This document shows, piece after piece, positions 23,722 to 32,088 of a DNA stretch of 64,000 bases. The first letter of the stretch is position 1, and every line of letters begins with the position of its first letter. The notes under the pieces are model-generated. The model was not told the origin of the DNA, did no database searches, and saw only the letters and a list, made by a program, of their open reading frames with translations. The stretch spans positions 6,429,501-6,493,500 of the forward strand of contig NZ_JACHNB010000001.1 in NCBI RefSeq assembly GCF_014205225.1. The letters run 5' to 3'. The DNA comes from Actinoplanes octamycinicus. GTDB lineage: Bacteria > Actinomycetota > Actinomycetes > Mycobacteriales > Micromonosporaceae. The translations under genes and the position numbers were made by a program.

Positions 23722-24393
23722 CTATCCGGTCCGGTGGCGGCTCAGGGAGCGCTCGGCCAGGTGGGCGGTCGGGGGGATCAGCAGGCGGTACGGCAACCTC
23801 AGCGCCCGGCCCGGCAGGCGCGGGTGTCGTTCTTCGAGGGCGACGCGAGCGCGCAGGTGTTCCTTCGCCATGATCCGGGGCTGGTCGGCGCGGAAGTCGA
23901 TGGCGATGAGGTGCTTGACGCTCTTGTAGCCGTACTGGCTGGGGGAGACGAGCCGCAGCGGAGCGCCGTGCCGGGCGTCGAGGGCGGCGCCGTTGAGGTG
24001 GGTCGCCAGCAGGACGTCGTCGGCGTAGGCGTCGGCCGCGGTGAAGGCGGCCTTGCGGCGATCGCCCGCGCGGGCCACCAGGTACGGCGTGGGCGGCTCG
24101 GGCATCCCCACCGACGCCAGGACCTCGCGCAGCGGCACGCCGGTCCACACCAGACCGGTCACCGACCACGTCGTGACGCAGTGGAAGTCCGCCGTGTGCT
24201 CGCGCGGCCCGAGCACCCGCAGGTCAGCGGCGGTCAGGACGGTGACAAGCTCGCCCTCGCGCCTGATCTCCAGCCGGGGCTCGCCCGGCATGGTGGGCGG
24301 GGGACGGTGCGGGATGTCGGTGAATCGGGGCATCTCCGCCAGGAGACGTTGCCCCGGTGGTAGTCCCGGGGCGCGTCGCGGCCAGTAGCGCAT
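23722..24393 (-). CDS. molybdopterin-dependent oxidoreductase, sulfite-oxidase fold
   Basis: 223-residue YedY/SUOX-fold protein. The molybdenum-ligand cysteine is Cys72 in DFHCVTTWS, followed by GLVWTGVPLREVLASVG; later blocks are ATHLNGAALDARHGAPLRLV and YGYKSVKHLIAIDF. It lacks a Tat signal and the dimerisation domain of sulfite oxidases, so it is a minimal cytoplasmic (or peripherally located) form. It is transcribed divergently from the DUF2867/TetR operon, and the 24-bp palindrome between them should regulate both. The N-terminus is proline/arginine-rich. Substrate unknown. Confidence 0.9.
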   Translation of the reverse strand: MRYWPRRAPGLPPGQRLLAEMPRFTDIPHRPPPTMPGEPRLEIRREGELVTVLTAADLRVLGPREHTADFHCVTTWSVTGLVWTGVPLREVLASVGMPEPPTPYLVARAGDRRKAAFTAADAYADDVLLATHLNGAALDARHGAPLRLVSPSQYGYKSVKHLIAIDFRADQPRIMAKEHLRARVALEERHPRLPGRALRLPYRLLIPPTAHLAERSLSRHRTG

Positions 24394-24409
24394 GCGTACC
24401 TCCTCCGCC

Positions 24410-24437
24410 TTGCAACATACATGCGTGCATGTATGTT
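24410..24437 (+). promoter_or_regulatory. divergent promoter with long TetR-type operator
   Basis: Arms AACATACATGC (24414-24424) and GCATGTATGTT (24427-24437) are perfect 11-bp inverted copies around GT. The rightward promoter, TTGCAA (24410-24415) and TATGTT (24432-24437) with a 16-nt spacer, is embedded in it. By symmetry TATGTT is also present on the minus strand as a -10 for the molybdopterin enzyme gene. Bound TetR protein would silence both genes. Confidence 0.8.
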
Positions 24438-24460
24438 AGTCGAGACAGTGGAGGTGCTGA

Positions 24461-24922
24461 ATGAACCCGCGAAGTGGTCGTGGTGTCGTGCGTCAGGTCG
24501 CGGTGACCGATCCGGTCGCCTTGGCGAAGGCTGGGGACTACGCGGACGCCTTCGAGGCGCGGCTGGCCGAGCCGGACCAGCGCACGCCGGAGGAGTGGGT
24601 GCGGGACGGGCTCGCCGACTCGCCGCCGGCGGTGAAGCGCATCGTCCGGTTGCTGGGCTTCCGTCCGGGCGACGGGCAGCCCGGCCAGATCTCCGGGTTG
24701 CGCATCGTCGAGTCCACCGCCGAGGTGGTCCGGCTCGAGACGTCCCTGCGGCTGCTGCGGGTCGTCATGGTGGGACGCCGGCTGGACCCGACCCGGCGTA
24801 CCCTCACCACGGTGCTCTTCTTCCACCGGCCGGTGCTGGCCCGCCTGGTGTGGCGGCTGATCGCCCCGCGCCATCGCCGGACCGCGATGCGGATCGTCGC
24901 CGGTGGGGTGCAGTCCGGATGA
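24461..24922 (+). CDS. DUF2867-like protein
   Basis: 153-residue cytoplasmic protein resembling DUF2867: GDYADAFEARLAEPDQRTPE near the start, then ISGLRIVESTAEVVRLETSL and ending in LFFHRPVLARLVWRLIAPRH. The family, sometimes fused to NAD-dependent epimerases, has a SRPBCC-like fold and unknown function. GTGGAGGTG lies 7 nt upstream of the ATG. The stop overlaps the ATG of the TetR gene (ATGA), so repressor and this protein are coupled; it is likely the effector gene of that regulatory loop. Confidence 0.8.
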   Translation: MNPRSGRGVVRQVAVTDPVALAKAGDYADAFEARLAEPDQRTPEEWVRDGLADSPPAVKRIVRLLGFRPGDGQPGQISGLRIVESTAEVVRLETSLRLLRVVMVGRRLDPTRRTLTTVLFFHRPVLARLVWRLIAPRHRRTAMRIVAGGVQSG

Positions 24923-25539
24923 CCCGGCCGGAGCGGCTCACCCAGACCGAGCGCCGCGAGCGCACCCGTCAGGCCCTGCTGGAGGCCGCGGCCGTCGAGC
25001 TGTCCCATTACGGGTACGCACAGGTGAACCTGGAACGGGTCGCCAAGTCGGCCGGTTTCACCCGCGGCGCCCTGTACCACCAGTTCACCGACAAGAACGA
25101 CCTGGTGCTCGCGGTGATCGCGTGGAGCCGGGACACCTGGCTGCACGAGGTCGGCCCGCTGGTCGCCGAGCAGCACGATCCGGTGGCGGCGCTGCTCGCG
25201 CTGGCCCGCGGCCACGCCACCTTCACCCGGCGCAACGTGGCCCGGATGCCGATCGCCCTGCGGATGGGCTTCGCGGGTCAGGACCATCCGGTCGGGCGTG
25301 AGGTGGAACGGACGTACGGGTTGCTCATCGAGCGCTGCCGCGGCCTCATCGCGGACGGGCAGCGAGCCGGTTCGATCAGCAGCGACACACCGGCCGAGGT
25401 GCTCGCGCCCGCCTTCCTGGGCGCGCTCGAAGGACTTCTGGTCGGGCTGGCCAGCCGGGCACCCGACGACCGGGCGCCGGATCTCGAGGCGCTGGCCGTC
25501 CGTACCGCCGCGGGCGTGCTCGGGCTGAGCGGCACCTGA
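24919..25539 (+). CDS. TetR family transcriptional regulator
   Basis: 206-residue repressor. N-terminal [23 protein letters not shown], then QVNLERVAKSAGFTRGALYH (recognition helix) and FTDKNDLVLAVI. The C-terminal ligand-binding domain is typical (VGREVERTYGLLIERCRGLI; FLGALEGLLVGLAS). Its ATG overlaps the stop of the DUF2867-like gene. It most probably binds the palindrome at 24414-24437 and autoregulates while controlling the divergent molybdopterin enzyme (inference from arrangement). Confidence 0.93.
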   Translation: MTRPERLTQTERRERTRQALLEAAAVELSHYGYAQVNLERVAKSAGFTRGALYHQFTDKNDLVLAVIAWSRDTWLHEVGPLVAEQHDPVAALLALARGHATFTRRNVARMPIALRMGFAGQDHPVGREVERTYGLLIERCRGLIADGQRAGSISSDTPAEVLAPAFLGALEGLLVGLASRAPDDRAPDLEALAVRTAAGVLGLSGT

Positions 25540-25576
25540 CCGTGCGACTCTTCACATCTCGCCGGACGGCTCCGGG

Positions 25577-25602
25577 CTCAACCCGGCTGCACCGCTGCCG
25601 AA
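25577..25602 (+). promoter_or_regulatory. FliA-like promoter of the GGDEF-EAL gene
   Basis: CTCA (25577-25580), 16 nt, GCCGAA (25597-25602): exact match to CTCA-N15-17-GCCGAA. The GTG start at 25612 would then leave only a few leader bases, so translation may begin at a downstream codon or be nearly leaderless. Confidence 0.7.
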
Positions 25603-25611
25603 ACCACCGAG

Positions 25612-27897
25612 GTGAAGGTCCGACATCTCGACGCTGAGCGTGCCCAGCAGCCGTCTGCCGTGTTGCGGCGCCGGCTGTGGTGGATCGCGCTGGCGGCCGG
25701 GGTGGCGGCGATCGGCGGCTACTATCTGCTGCCCGCCGTGGGTCTGACGCAGAGCGTCTCCTACAACGCCGTCGGGTGGATCTACAGCCTGCTCATCCTG
25801 GTCGGCATCCGGCTGCACCGGCCGGACCGGCCGGCCGTGTGGTACTTCTTCCTGTTCGGCCAGCTGATGTCGGTCTCCGGCGACGCCGTCTGGAACTTCT
25901 ACGTCTACGTGCTGCACCAGGAGCCGTTCCCGTCGGCCGCCGACCTGCTCTACCTGAGCGGCTATCCGCTGCTGGCCGCCGGCTTCGTGCGGCTGGTCGG
26001 TCAGCACCGCGACCGTGACCCGCGGGCGCTGCTCGACGCGGCCATCGTCGCCACCGGCACCGGCCTGGTGTTCTGGGTGTTCGTCCTGCATCCGGCGGCC
26101 GCCGCGGCCGCCGACACGATGCTCGAACGGGCGATCAACACCGCCTACCCGGCCGCCGACGTGCTGCTGCTGGCGATCCTGGCCGGCCTGTTCGCCGGTT
26201 CCCGCGCCCGGCACCGCAGCGCCCGGCTGCTCGGCGCGGCCGCGGTGCTGCTGCTGATGGCTGACGTCGGCTACTCCTCGCTGGGCACCGTGATGAACGT
26301 CGACCAGGGTGGCCCGCTCGACGGGCTCTGGCTGCTGTCCTACGTGCTGTGGGGCGTCGCGGCGCTGCATCCGTCGATGGGCTCGGCGCGTACCGAAGAC
26401 AATCGCCTTGCCGGACGGCTTGAGATGCGCCGCGGGCGGCAGGTGCTGCTGACCGGGAGCACTCTGCTCGCCCCGGCGATTCTGTTCCTCCCCGGCGTCT
26501 CCGGCCGGCGCGGCGACTGGATGGTGGCCGCGGGCGGCGCCGTGGTGCTGTTCCTGCTCGTCTCCGCCCGGGTGTCCGGTTTCCTGAAGCAGATCCAGCG
26601 GCAGGCCGGGGATCTGGAGACTCTCGCCCTGCACGACGAGCTGACCGGCCTGGCGAACCGCCGGCACTTCCAGGGGCAGCTGCACGCCGCGCTGGCCACC
26701 GGACCGTGCAGTGTCGCCCTGCTCGACCTGACCGGCTTCAAGAAGGTCAACGACAAGCTCGGCCACCACGCCGGCGACCGGCTGCTGGCCGAAGTGGCCG
26801 AGCGCCTGACCGTCGCCGCCGGTGACGTCGCCTCGGTCGCCCGGATGGGCGGCGACGAGTTCGCGTTCCTGATCCCGGACGCGCACCCGGAGGCCGCGGT
26901 CCGGATCGCCGAGCGGGTCGGCCGGCAACTGGCGCGGCCGATCCGGGTGGCCGGGCAGGACCTGCTGATCCGCGCCAACCTCGGGCTGGCCGGGACCAGC
27001 GGCGCCGAGCCGTTGGAGGCGCTGCGCCGCGCCGACGTCGCGATGTACGCCGCCAAGGAGGCCGGCGAGCCGTTCCGCTGGTACGACCCGGAGCTGGACC
27101 GGTCCGCCGGCGAGGACGCCCGGATCGGGGCGGAGCTGCGCACCGCGCTGGACGCCGGCCACCTGCGGCTGGTCTACCAGCCGATCGTCGAACTGCCCAC
27201 CGGCCGGCTGATCGCCGTCGAGGCGCTGGTCCGCTGGCACCACCCGGAGCGCGGCCTGATCAGCCCGGCCGAGTTCGTCCCGGTCGCCGAACGCGACGGC
27301 ACGATCGTCGAACTCGGCGCCTGGATCCTGCACGAGGCGTGCCGGCAGGCGGCGATCTGGCGCACCGGGGACGACACCGACGCGCCCCAGCGGGTCAGCG
27401 TCAACGTGTCGGCCCGCCAGCTCGCCCGCCCCGGGTTCGCCGAGACGGTCCGGGCCGCCCTGACCGGCAACGGGCTGCCGGCCGCCGCCCTGACCATCGA
27501 GGTGACCGAGACCGCCGTCTTCGAGGGCGGCCGCTCCCTGGAAACCCTGCACACGCTGAACGAGATGGGCGTCCGGATCGCGCTGGACGACTTCGGCACC
27601 GGCCACTCCTCGCTCACCCTGCTGCAGACCGTGCCCGCGCACGCCCTCAAGGTCGACAAGTCGTTCGTCGACCACGTCACCGCGGGCGGGCGCCCGGCGG
27701 TCATCGCCGCCACCCTGATCAAGGTGGCCGACGGCCTCGGCATGGCGGCGGTGGCCGAGGGCGTCGAGACCGCGGAGCAGGCCGCCGAGCTGCACCGGCT
27801 CGGTTACCAGCTGGCGCAGGGCTACTACTTCGGGCGTCCCGCCGAGAACCCGGTCGTGGTCCGGCAGCGGCAGCCGGCCGCGATTCCCGGCAAATGA
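25612..27897 (+). CDS. membrane GGDEF-EAL protein (c-di-GMP synthesis/degradation)
   Basis: 761-residue bifunctional signalling protein. About nine membrane helices (residues 15-320) form an uncharacterised sensor. A diguanylate cyclase domain follows with intact GGDEF (413-417); the RxxD inhibitory I-site is absent at the expected position. The EAL phosphodiesterase domain has EAL (537-539), NVSARQL, IEVTETAVFE and ALDDFGTGHSSL, all catalytic metal-binding motifs preserved, so degradation is likely functional. The start is uncertain: GTG 25612 lies only 10 nt after the predicted -10; a GTG at 25660 (before LRRRLWW) is an alternative. Expression by the flagellar sigma factor would tie c-di-GMP to motility. 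Confidence 0.93.
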   Translation: MKVRHLDAERAQQPSAVLRRRLWWIALAAGVAAIGGYYLLPAVGLTQSVSYNAVGWIYSLLILVGIRLHRPDRPAVWYFFLFGQLMSVSGDAVWNFYVYVLHQEPFPSAADLLYLSGYPLLAAGFVRLVGQHRDRDPRALLDAAIVATGTGLVFWVFVLHPAAAAAADTMLERAINTAYPAADVLLLAILAGLFAGSRARHRSARLLGAAAVLLLMADVGYSSLGTVMNVDQGGPLDGLWLLSYVLWGVAALHPSMGSARTEDNRLAGRLEMRRGRQVLLTGSTLLAPAILFLPGVSGRRGDWMVAAGGAVVLFLLVSARVSGFLKQIQRQAGDLETLALHDELTGLANRRHFQGQLHAALATGPCSVALLDLTGFKKVNDKLGHHAGDRLLAEVAERLTVAAGDVASVARMGGDEFAFLIPDAHPEAAVRIAERVGRQLARPIRVAGQDLLIRANLGLAGTSGAEPLEALRRADVAMYAAKEAGEPFRWYDPELDRSAGEDARIGAELRTALDAGHLRLVYQPIVELPTGRLIAVEALVRWHHPERGLISPAEFVPVAERDGTIVELGAWILHEACRQAAIWRTGDDTDAPQRVSVNVSARQLARPGFAETVRAALTGNGLPAAALTIEVTETAVFEGGRSLETLHTLNEMGVRIALDDFGTGHSSLTLLQTVPAHALKVDKSFVDHVTAGGRPAVIAATLIKVADGLGMAAVAEGVETAEQAAELHRLGYQLAQGYYFGRPAENPVVVRQRQPAAIPGK

Positions 27898-27948
27898 AGT
27901 TTGCGACCAAGATCGTTACGGATCGGGCGGGCGGTCGTTGGCCCGTCC

Positions 27949-30435
27949 ATGGCTGAGTTGAACGAGGCAGTGCTGCGCGACCCGGTGCGGCTGGCGGCGG
28001 TGGGTACCGCGCGCCGCCGATGGCCGGCCGCGCCACCGCCGATGGACGCGATCGCCCGGCTGGCGGCGCGGCTGCTGGACGGGACGATGGCGGCGATCAC
28101 GCTGGTCGACGACGTGCAGGAGCATTTCGCGGGCATCCACGACCTGCCGAAGGAGCTGGTCGGCGAGGGGCGCGCGTCATTGACGTATTCGGTCTGCAAG
28201 TACGTCGTCAGCCTGAACCAGCCGGTGTGGTCTTCCGACCTGCTCGCCGAAGCTGCCGTCGACCTGCGCGAACATCCGCTGGTGCGGGAGTTCGGGGTGC
28301 GGTCGTTCGCCGGGGTGCCGTTGCGTGACACGGCCGGGCAGCAGCCGGTCGGGTCGCTGACCGTCCTGGACACCGTGGCCCGGCCGTGGCCGGTGGAGCA
28401 GCTGACCACCCTGACGGAGGTCGCGGCGCTGCTGCGCGCGGCGGATCAGACCGCCGGGCCGGACGCGGTGGACGGCCTGGACACCGCGGCCCTGCTCGAC
28501 AGCGTGCAGGAGGCCTTCCTCGCCATCGATCCGGACGGCATCGTGGTCGGCTTCAACCAGGCCGCGCACCGGCTGTTCGGCTACACCGCCGAGCAGGTGT
28601 GCGGCCGGCACCTGGACGCCAGCCTGATGCCCGGCTACGACGGGCAGCCGATCGACCTGGCGCTCGGCCGGCTGTTCGAGGCGGCGCCGCGCCGGCCGGT
28701 GCTGCGCAGCCTGACCATGCGACACCGCGACGGGCACCGGCTGCCGGTGCGGGCCTCGCTGTCCGTGGTCCGCAGCGCCGCCGGCGCCCTGGCCTGCGTC
28801 TTCCTCACCGACCTGTCCGAGCAGGACGCCGCCGAGCAGCTCGCCGACCGGCACAGCAGCTTCCTGACCGCGCTGCTGGACAGCCTTTCGGTCGGAGTGA
28901 TCGCGTGCGACGAGACCGGCCGGGTCGTGCTGGTGAACCGGGCGTTGCAGCAGGTGCTCGGCTGGCGTGACGAAGCGCCGCTGCCCGCGGACTATCCGGC
29001 GGCGCTGGGTGATTCGCTGCGCTACGCCGACCTGCGGCCGATGCCGTGGCGGCAGACGCCACTGATGCGGGCCTTCCGCGGTGAGCAGGTTGTCGACGCC
29101 GACGTGATCACCATCTTGCCGGGTCACCGGACCCGCCGGTTTTCCGCGACCGCGCAGCCGATCGTCGGCGCCTCTGGCGCCCGGCTCGGCGCGGTGTCGG
29201 TGGCCCACGAGGTCACCGCGCTGCGCCGGGCCGAACGCTTCCGCCTCTGCCACCAGGAGGTCGACCAGGCCCTGCGCGCCACCGGCTCACCCGCCGAGGC
29301 GGCCCCGGAGATCCTGCGCGCGGTGACCAGCGCGCTCGGCTGGCCGTGCGCCGAACTGTTCCTGATCGACGACACCACCGCCGACCTGCGCCCGGTCGGC
29401 CACTACGACGCGACCGGCACCACCGGCGACGGCTTCTTCGGCCACACCCCGCTGTGCGGGCAGGGCATCACCGGCCGGGTCTGGGACAGCGGTCAGCCGT
29501 CCTGGATCCCCGACATCGCCGGCCTGGAGCAGCAGACCCCGCACGAGCGGGAGCGGATCCGGATCTGCCTGGAGCGGGGCATCCGGACCGTGCTCGCGGT
29601 GCCGGTCAAGGAGGGCGACACCCTGCTCGGGGTGCTCACCTGTTACGCCGGGTCGCCGGAGTTCCACGAGGACCTGCTGACCGTGCTGCTCGACGGGGTC
29701 GCCGCGCAGATCGGCGTGCACGTGGCGCTGCGCCGCTCGGAACAGTTCGCCCGGCAGCTGACCCGCGCCCAGGACGACTTCATCGACCTGGTCGGCCACG
29801 AGCTGCGTACCCCGCTCACCTCGATCGCCGCCAACGCCACCCTGCTCGCCGAGGAGTCGGCCGCCTTCGACACCGACCACCAGCACATGATCGAGGTGGT
29901 CGGCCGCAACACCGCCGTGGTCCAGCGGATCGTGGACACCCTGCTCGACCTGGCCGGCCTGGAATCCGGCCAGGTCCCGCTGCGCGTCGAGCGGGTCGAC
30001 CTGGCCCGGATCGTGACCGACGCGGTCACCGCGGCCGGCCCCCGCCCGATCGACACCGACCTGCCCGGCCACGTGCCGGTCGACGGCGACCCGGCCCGGC
30101 TCCGCCAGGTCGTCGACGACCTGCTCGCCAACGCCATCACCTACAGCCCGCCGGACGGCCGGATCCAGATCCGCCTGCACGTCCACGACCAGCTCGCCGA
30201 GCTGAGCATCGCCGACCACGGCATCGGCATCCCGGACGCCGAGCACGAGCGGGCCCTGGACCGCTTCTACCGCGGCAGCAACGTCCGCCACCACGGCATC
30301 TCCGGCAGCGGCCTCGGTCTGAGCCTGGCCCACGCCATCGTCCGCCGCCACCACGGCACTGTCACCCTCGACGACAACCACCCCACCGGCACGATCGTCC
30401 GGGTCCGCCTGCCGCAGCACGCAGCCGGATCCTGA
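27949..30435 (+). CDS. GAF-PAS-PAS-GAF sensor histidine kinase
   Basis: 828-residue soluble kinase. Order: GAF (about 20-165, LARLLDGTMAAITLVDDVQE), PAS (about 180-290), PAS (about 305-425), GAF (about 440-590, with CGQGITGRVWDSGQPSWIPD), HisKA with QDDFIDLVGHELRTPLTSIA (His617), and HATPase with LLANAITYSP, DHGIGIPDA (Asp756) and SGSGLGLSLAHAIVRRHHG. All phosphotransfer and ATP-binding motifs are intact. ATG 27949 (MAELNEAVL) is preferred; the ribosome-binding site is poor. Only 51 nt separate it from the GGDEF-EAL gene, so the two may be cotranscribed and linked to the same FliA-like promoter. Cognate regulator not local. Confidence 0.93.
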   Translation: MAELNEAVLRDPVRLAAVGTARRRWPAAPPPMDAIARLAARLLDGTMAAITLVDDVQEHFAGIHDLPKELVGEGRASLTYSVCKYVVSLNQPVWSSDLLAEAAVDLREHPLVREFGVRSFAGVPLRDTAGQQPVGSLTVLDTVARPWPVEQLTTLTEVAALLRAADQTAGPDAVDGLDTAALLDSVQEAFLAIDPDGIVVGFNQAAHRLFGYTAEQVCGRHLDASLMPGYDGQPIDLALGRLFEAAPRRPVLRSLTMRHRDGHRLPVRASLSVVRSAAGALACVFLTDLSEQDAAEQLADRHSSFLTALLDSLSVGVIACDETGRVVLVNRALQQVLGWRDEAPLPADYPAALGDSLRYADLRPMPWRQTPLMRAFRGEQVVDADVITILPGHRTRRFSATAQPIVGASGARLGAVSVAHEVTALRRAERFRLCHQEVDQALRATGSPAEAAPEILRAVTSALGWPCAELFLIDDTTADLRPVGHYDATGTTGDGFFGHTPLCGQGITGRVWDSGQPSWIPDIAGLEQQTPHERERIRICLERGIRTVLAVPVKEGDTLLGVLTCYAGSPEFHEDLLTVLLDGVAAQIGVHVALRRSEQFARQLTRAQDDFIDLVGHELRTPLTSIAANATLLAEESAAFDTDHQHMIEVVGRNTAVVQRIVDTLLDLAGLESGQVPLRVERVDLARIVTDAVTAAGPRPIDTDLPGHVPVDGDPARLRQVVDDLLANAITYSPPDGRIQIRLHVHDQLAELSIADHGIGIPDAEHERALDRFYRGSNVRHHGISGSGLGLSLAHAIVRRHHGTVTLDDNHPTGTIVRVRLPQHAAGS

Positions 30436-30563
30436 CCCTCGGCTCAGCCGGCGGACGAGCGGGATCGCGTACCGGTGGGACGAGCGGCGTGGTGGCAGGC
30501 CCAGCCGTTCCGCGCCTACGCCGGCCACCCGCGCTCCCCGGAGTCCGCGGCCGCGGTGACCGA

Positions 30564-30646
30564 CGAATACCCAGGTCGGACCCATCCGCCGGGCCGTCCG
30601 CTCCGAATCTCTCCGGAAGCTCCGGACGAACGAGGGACGGTATTCG
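30564..30646 (+). promoter_or_regulatory. inverted repeat CGAATACC / GGTATTCG upstream of sigK
   Basis: CGAATACC (30564-30571) and GGTATTCG (30639-30646) are exact inverted copies; the second abuts the ATG. They may be two operator halves, an autoregulatory promoter part, or a leader RNA stem that hides the start codon. The 30436-30646 gap (211 bp) holds no gene. Confidence 0.35.
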
Positions 30647-31261
30647 ATGGGTGAGCGCGACGTGAGCCGCCGGGCCGGGCAGCTGGCCCCGGTGCCCGGC
30701 CCGGCCGCGCCGGTGGACGCGGACCGGCTGCTGCGGGCGGTCGGGCGCGGCGACGAGCAGGCGTTCGCCCGGCTCTACGACCTGGTGGCGCCCCGGGTCT
30801 ACGGGCTGATCCGGCGGGTCGTGCGGGATCCGGCGCAGGCCGAGGAGGTGGCCCAGGAGGTGCTGGTCGAGGTGTGGCGCACCGCGGCCCGGTTCGACCC
30901 GGACGGCGGGTCGGCCACCGCGTGGGTGTTCACCATCGCGCACCGGCGGGCCGTCGATCGGGTCCGGGCCGAGCAGGCGGCGGCCGAGCGGATCGTCCGG
31001 GCCGGTGCGGCGGCGCTCGACACGCCCTACGACGCGGTGGCCGACGAGGTGTCCGGGCGGCTGGAACGTCAGCAGGTCCGCCACTGCCTGGACGACCTGA
31101 CCGAGCTGCAGCGCCAGGTGGTCACCATGGCCTACTACCAGGGGCATTCCTATCCGCAGGTGGCGGAGCTGCTCCGGACCCCGCTGGGCACGGTGAAGAC
31201 CCGGATGCGGGACGGCCTGATCCGGCTGCGCGACTGCCTGGGCGTGGCGGTGGCGGCGTGA
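30647..31261 (+). CDS. sigK: ECF RNA polymerase sigma factor, SigK-type
   Basis: 204-residue extracytoplasmic-function sigma factor. Region 2: DEQAFARLYDLVAPRVYGLI, AQAEEVAQEVLVEVWRTA and the -10-reading TAWVFTIAHRRAVDRVR. Region 4: LQRQVVTMAYYQGHSYPQVA, LLRTPLGTVKTRMRDGLIRL. This pattern is that of the SigK/ECF19 group, which in mycobacteria works with the membrane anti-sigma RskA. The adjacent, GTGA-overlapping downstream gene is exactly such an anti-sigma factor, strongly supporting the assignment. Regulon unknown; the SigK group often controls redox-sensitive secreted proteins. Confidence 0.92.
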   Translation: MGERDVSRRAGQLAPVPGPAAPVDADRLLRAVGRGDEQAFARLYDLVAPRVYGLIRRVVRDPAQAEEVAQEVLVEVWRTAARFDPDGGSATAWVFTIAHRRAVDRVRAEQAAAERIVRAGAAALDTPYDAVADEVSGRLERQQVRHCLDDLTELQRQVVTMAYYQGHSYPQVAELLRTPLGTVKTRMRDGLIRLRDCLGVAVAA

Positions 31262-31983
31262 CCGGGGACATCCACTCACTGGTCGGCGCGTATGCGCTGG
31301 ACGCCGTCGACGATCTCGAACGGGCCGCCGTCGACCGGCACCTGGGGGAGTGCGACGAGTGCCGGATCGAGGCCGCCGAGCTGCGGGAGACCGCCGCCCG
31401 GCTGGCCGACGGCACCTGGTCGGTGCCGCCGCCGCGGCTGCGGGACACGGTTCTGGCCGCGGTCGCGACGACCCGGCAGATCCCGGTGCGGGCCGCGCGC
31501 CGGTCGCGGCGGGCGGATCGGTCGCGGTGGATCGCCGCGGCCGCCGCGGTGGTCGCGGCAGTCGGCGCGGGCACGGCCGTCTTCACCGTTCAAGAGCTTC
31601 GCGTACGCGAGGAGCGCGCCGCCGTGGAAGCCGCGCACGCCCGTGCGGACGAGGTCCGGGCGATCCTGGCCGCCCCGGACATGAAGGTGCGCGACCAGGC
31701 GCTGACCGGCGGCGGCAAGGTGACCGTGGCGTACTCCCGGCTCCGGGACGCCGGAGTGATCCTGATGGCCGCGGACGCCGTGCCCAGCGGCGGCCGGGTG
31801 TTCCAGCTGTGGACGGTCCGCGCCGGCGCCCCGGTGTCCGAGGGCGTGCTGCCGGTCGGCCAGACCACCGCCGTGCGGGTCGTCGCCGGAATGTCGGCGG
31901 CGTCGCTGGTCGGCGTGTCGGTGGAGCCGCCCGGCGGATCGGCGACGCCGACGCTGATGGTGGCCGGCGTGAAAACGATGTGA
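31258..31983 (+). CDS. rskA: membrane anti-sigma-K factor RskA
   Basis: 241-residue single-span protein that sequesters the upstream sigma factor. Starts at GTG overlapping the sigma stop. N-terminal cytoplasmic anti-sigma domain contains HLGECDEC (HxxxCxxC, zinc-binding type) at about 27-34 preceded by LVGAYALDAVDDLERAAVD. One membrane helix (about 83-102) follows a very basic stretch. The extracytoplasmic RskA domain (VMAADAVPSGGRVFQLWTVR-like; GMSAASLVGVSVEPPGG) is complete. Release would involve regulated proteolysis by proteases elsewhere. Confidence 0.93.
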   Translation: MTGDIHSLVGAYALDAVDDLERAAVDRHLGECDECRIEAAELRETAARLADGTWSVPPPRLRDTVLAAVATTRQIPVRAARRSRRADRSRWIAAAAAVVAAVGAGTAVFTVQELRVREERAAVEAAHARADEVRAILAAPDMKVRDQALTGGGKVTVAYSRLRDAGVILMAADAVPSGGRVFQLWTVRAGAPVSEGVLPVGQTTAVRVVAGMSAASLVGVSVEPPGGSATPTLMVAGVKTM

Positions 31984-32040
31984 GACCGCCTCGATCGACA
32001 CCTGGGTGCAGTGGCGGCACACCGGGAACGCGCGGGTTTC

Positions 32041-32066
32041 CTCAGGTCCGCCGCCAAAGGTCCGAC
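32041..32066 (+). promoter_or_regulatory. weak FliA-like promoter of the second GGDEF gene
   Basis: CTCA (32041-32044), 16 nt, TCCGAC (32061-32066): two mismatches to GCCGAA, same N16 spacing and 22 nt before the ATG at 32089. The weaker -10 makes this only a candidate. Confidence 0.35.
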
Positions 32067-32088
32067 ATTGGGGGTGGAGGTCGGGACG

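Noticed and set aside
25552..27795. Minus-strand open frame of 747 codons opposite the GGDEF-EAL gene
   Set aside because: Pure shadow of the coding strand; Gly/Arg/Gln-rich without domains.
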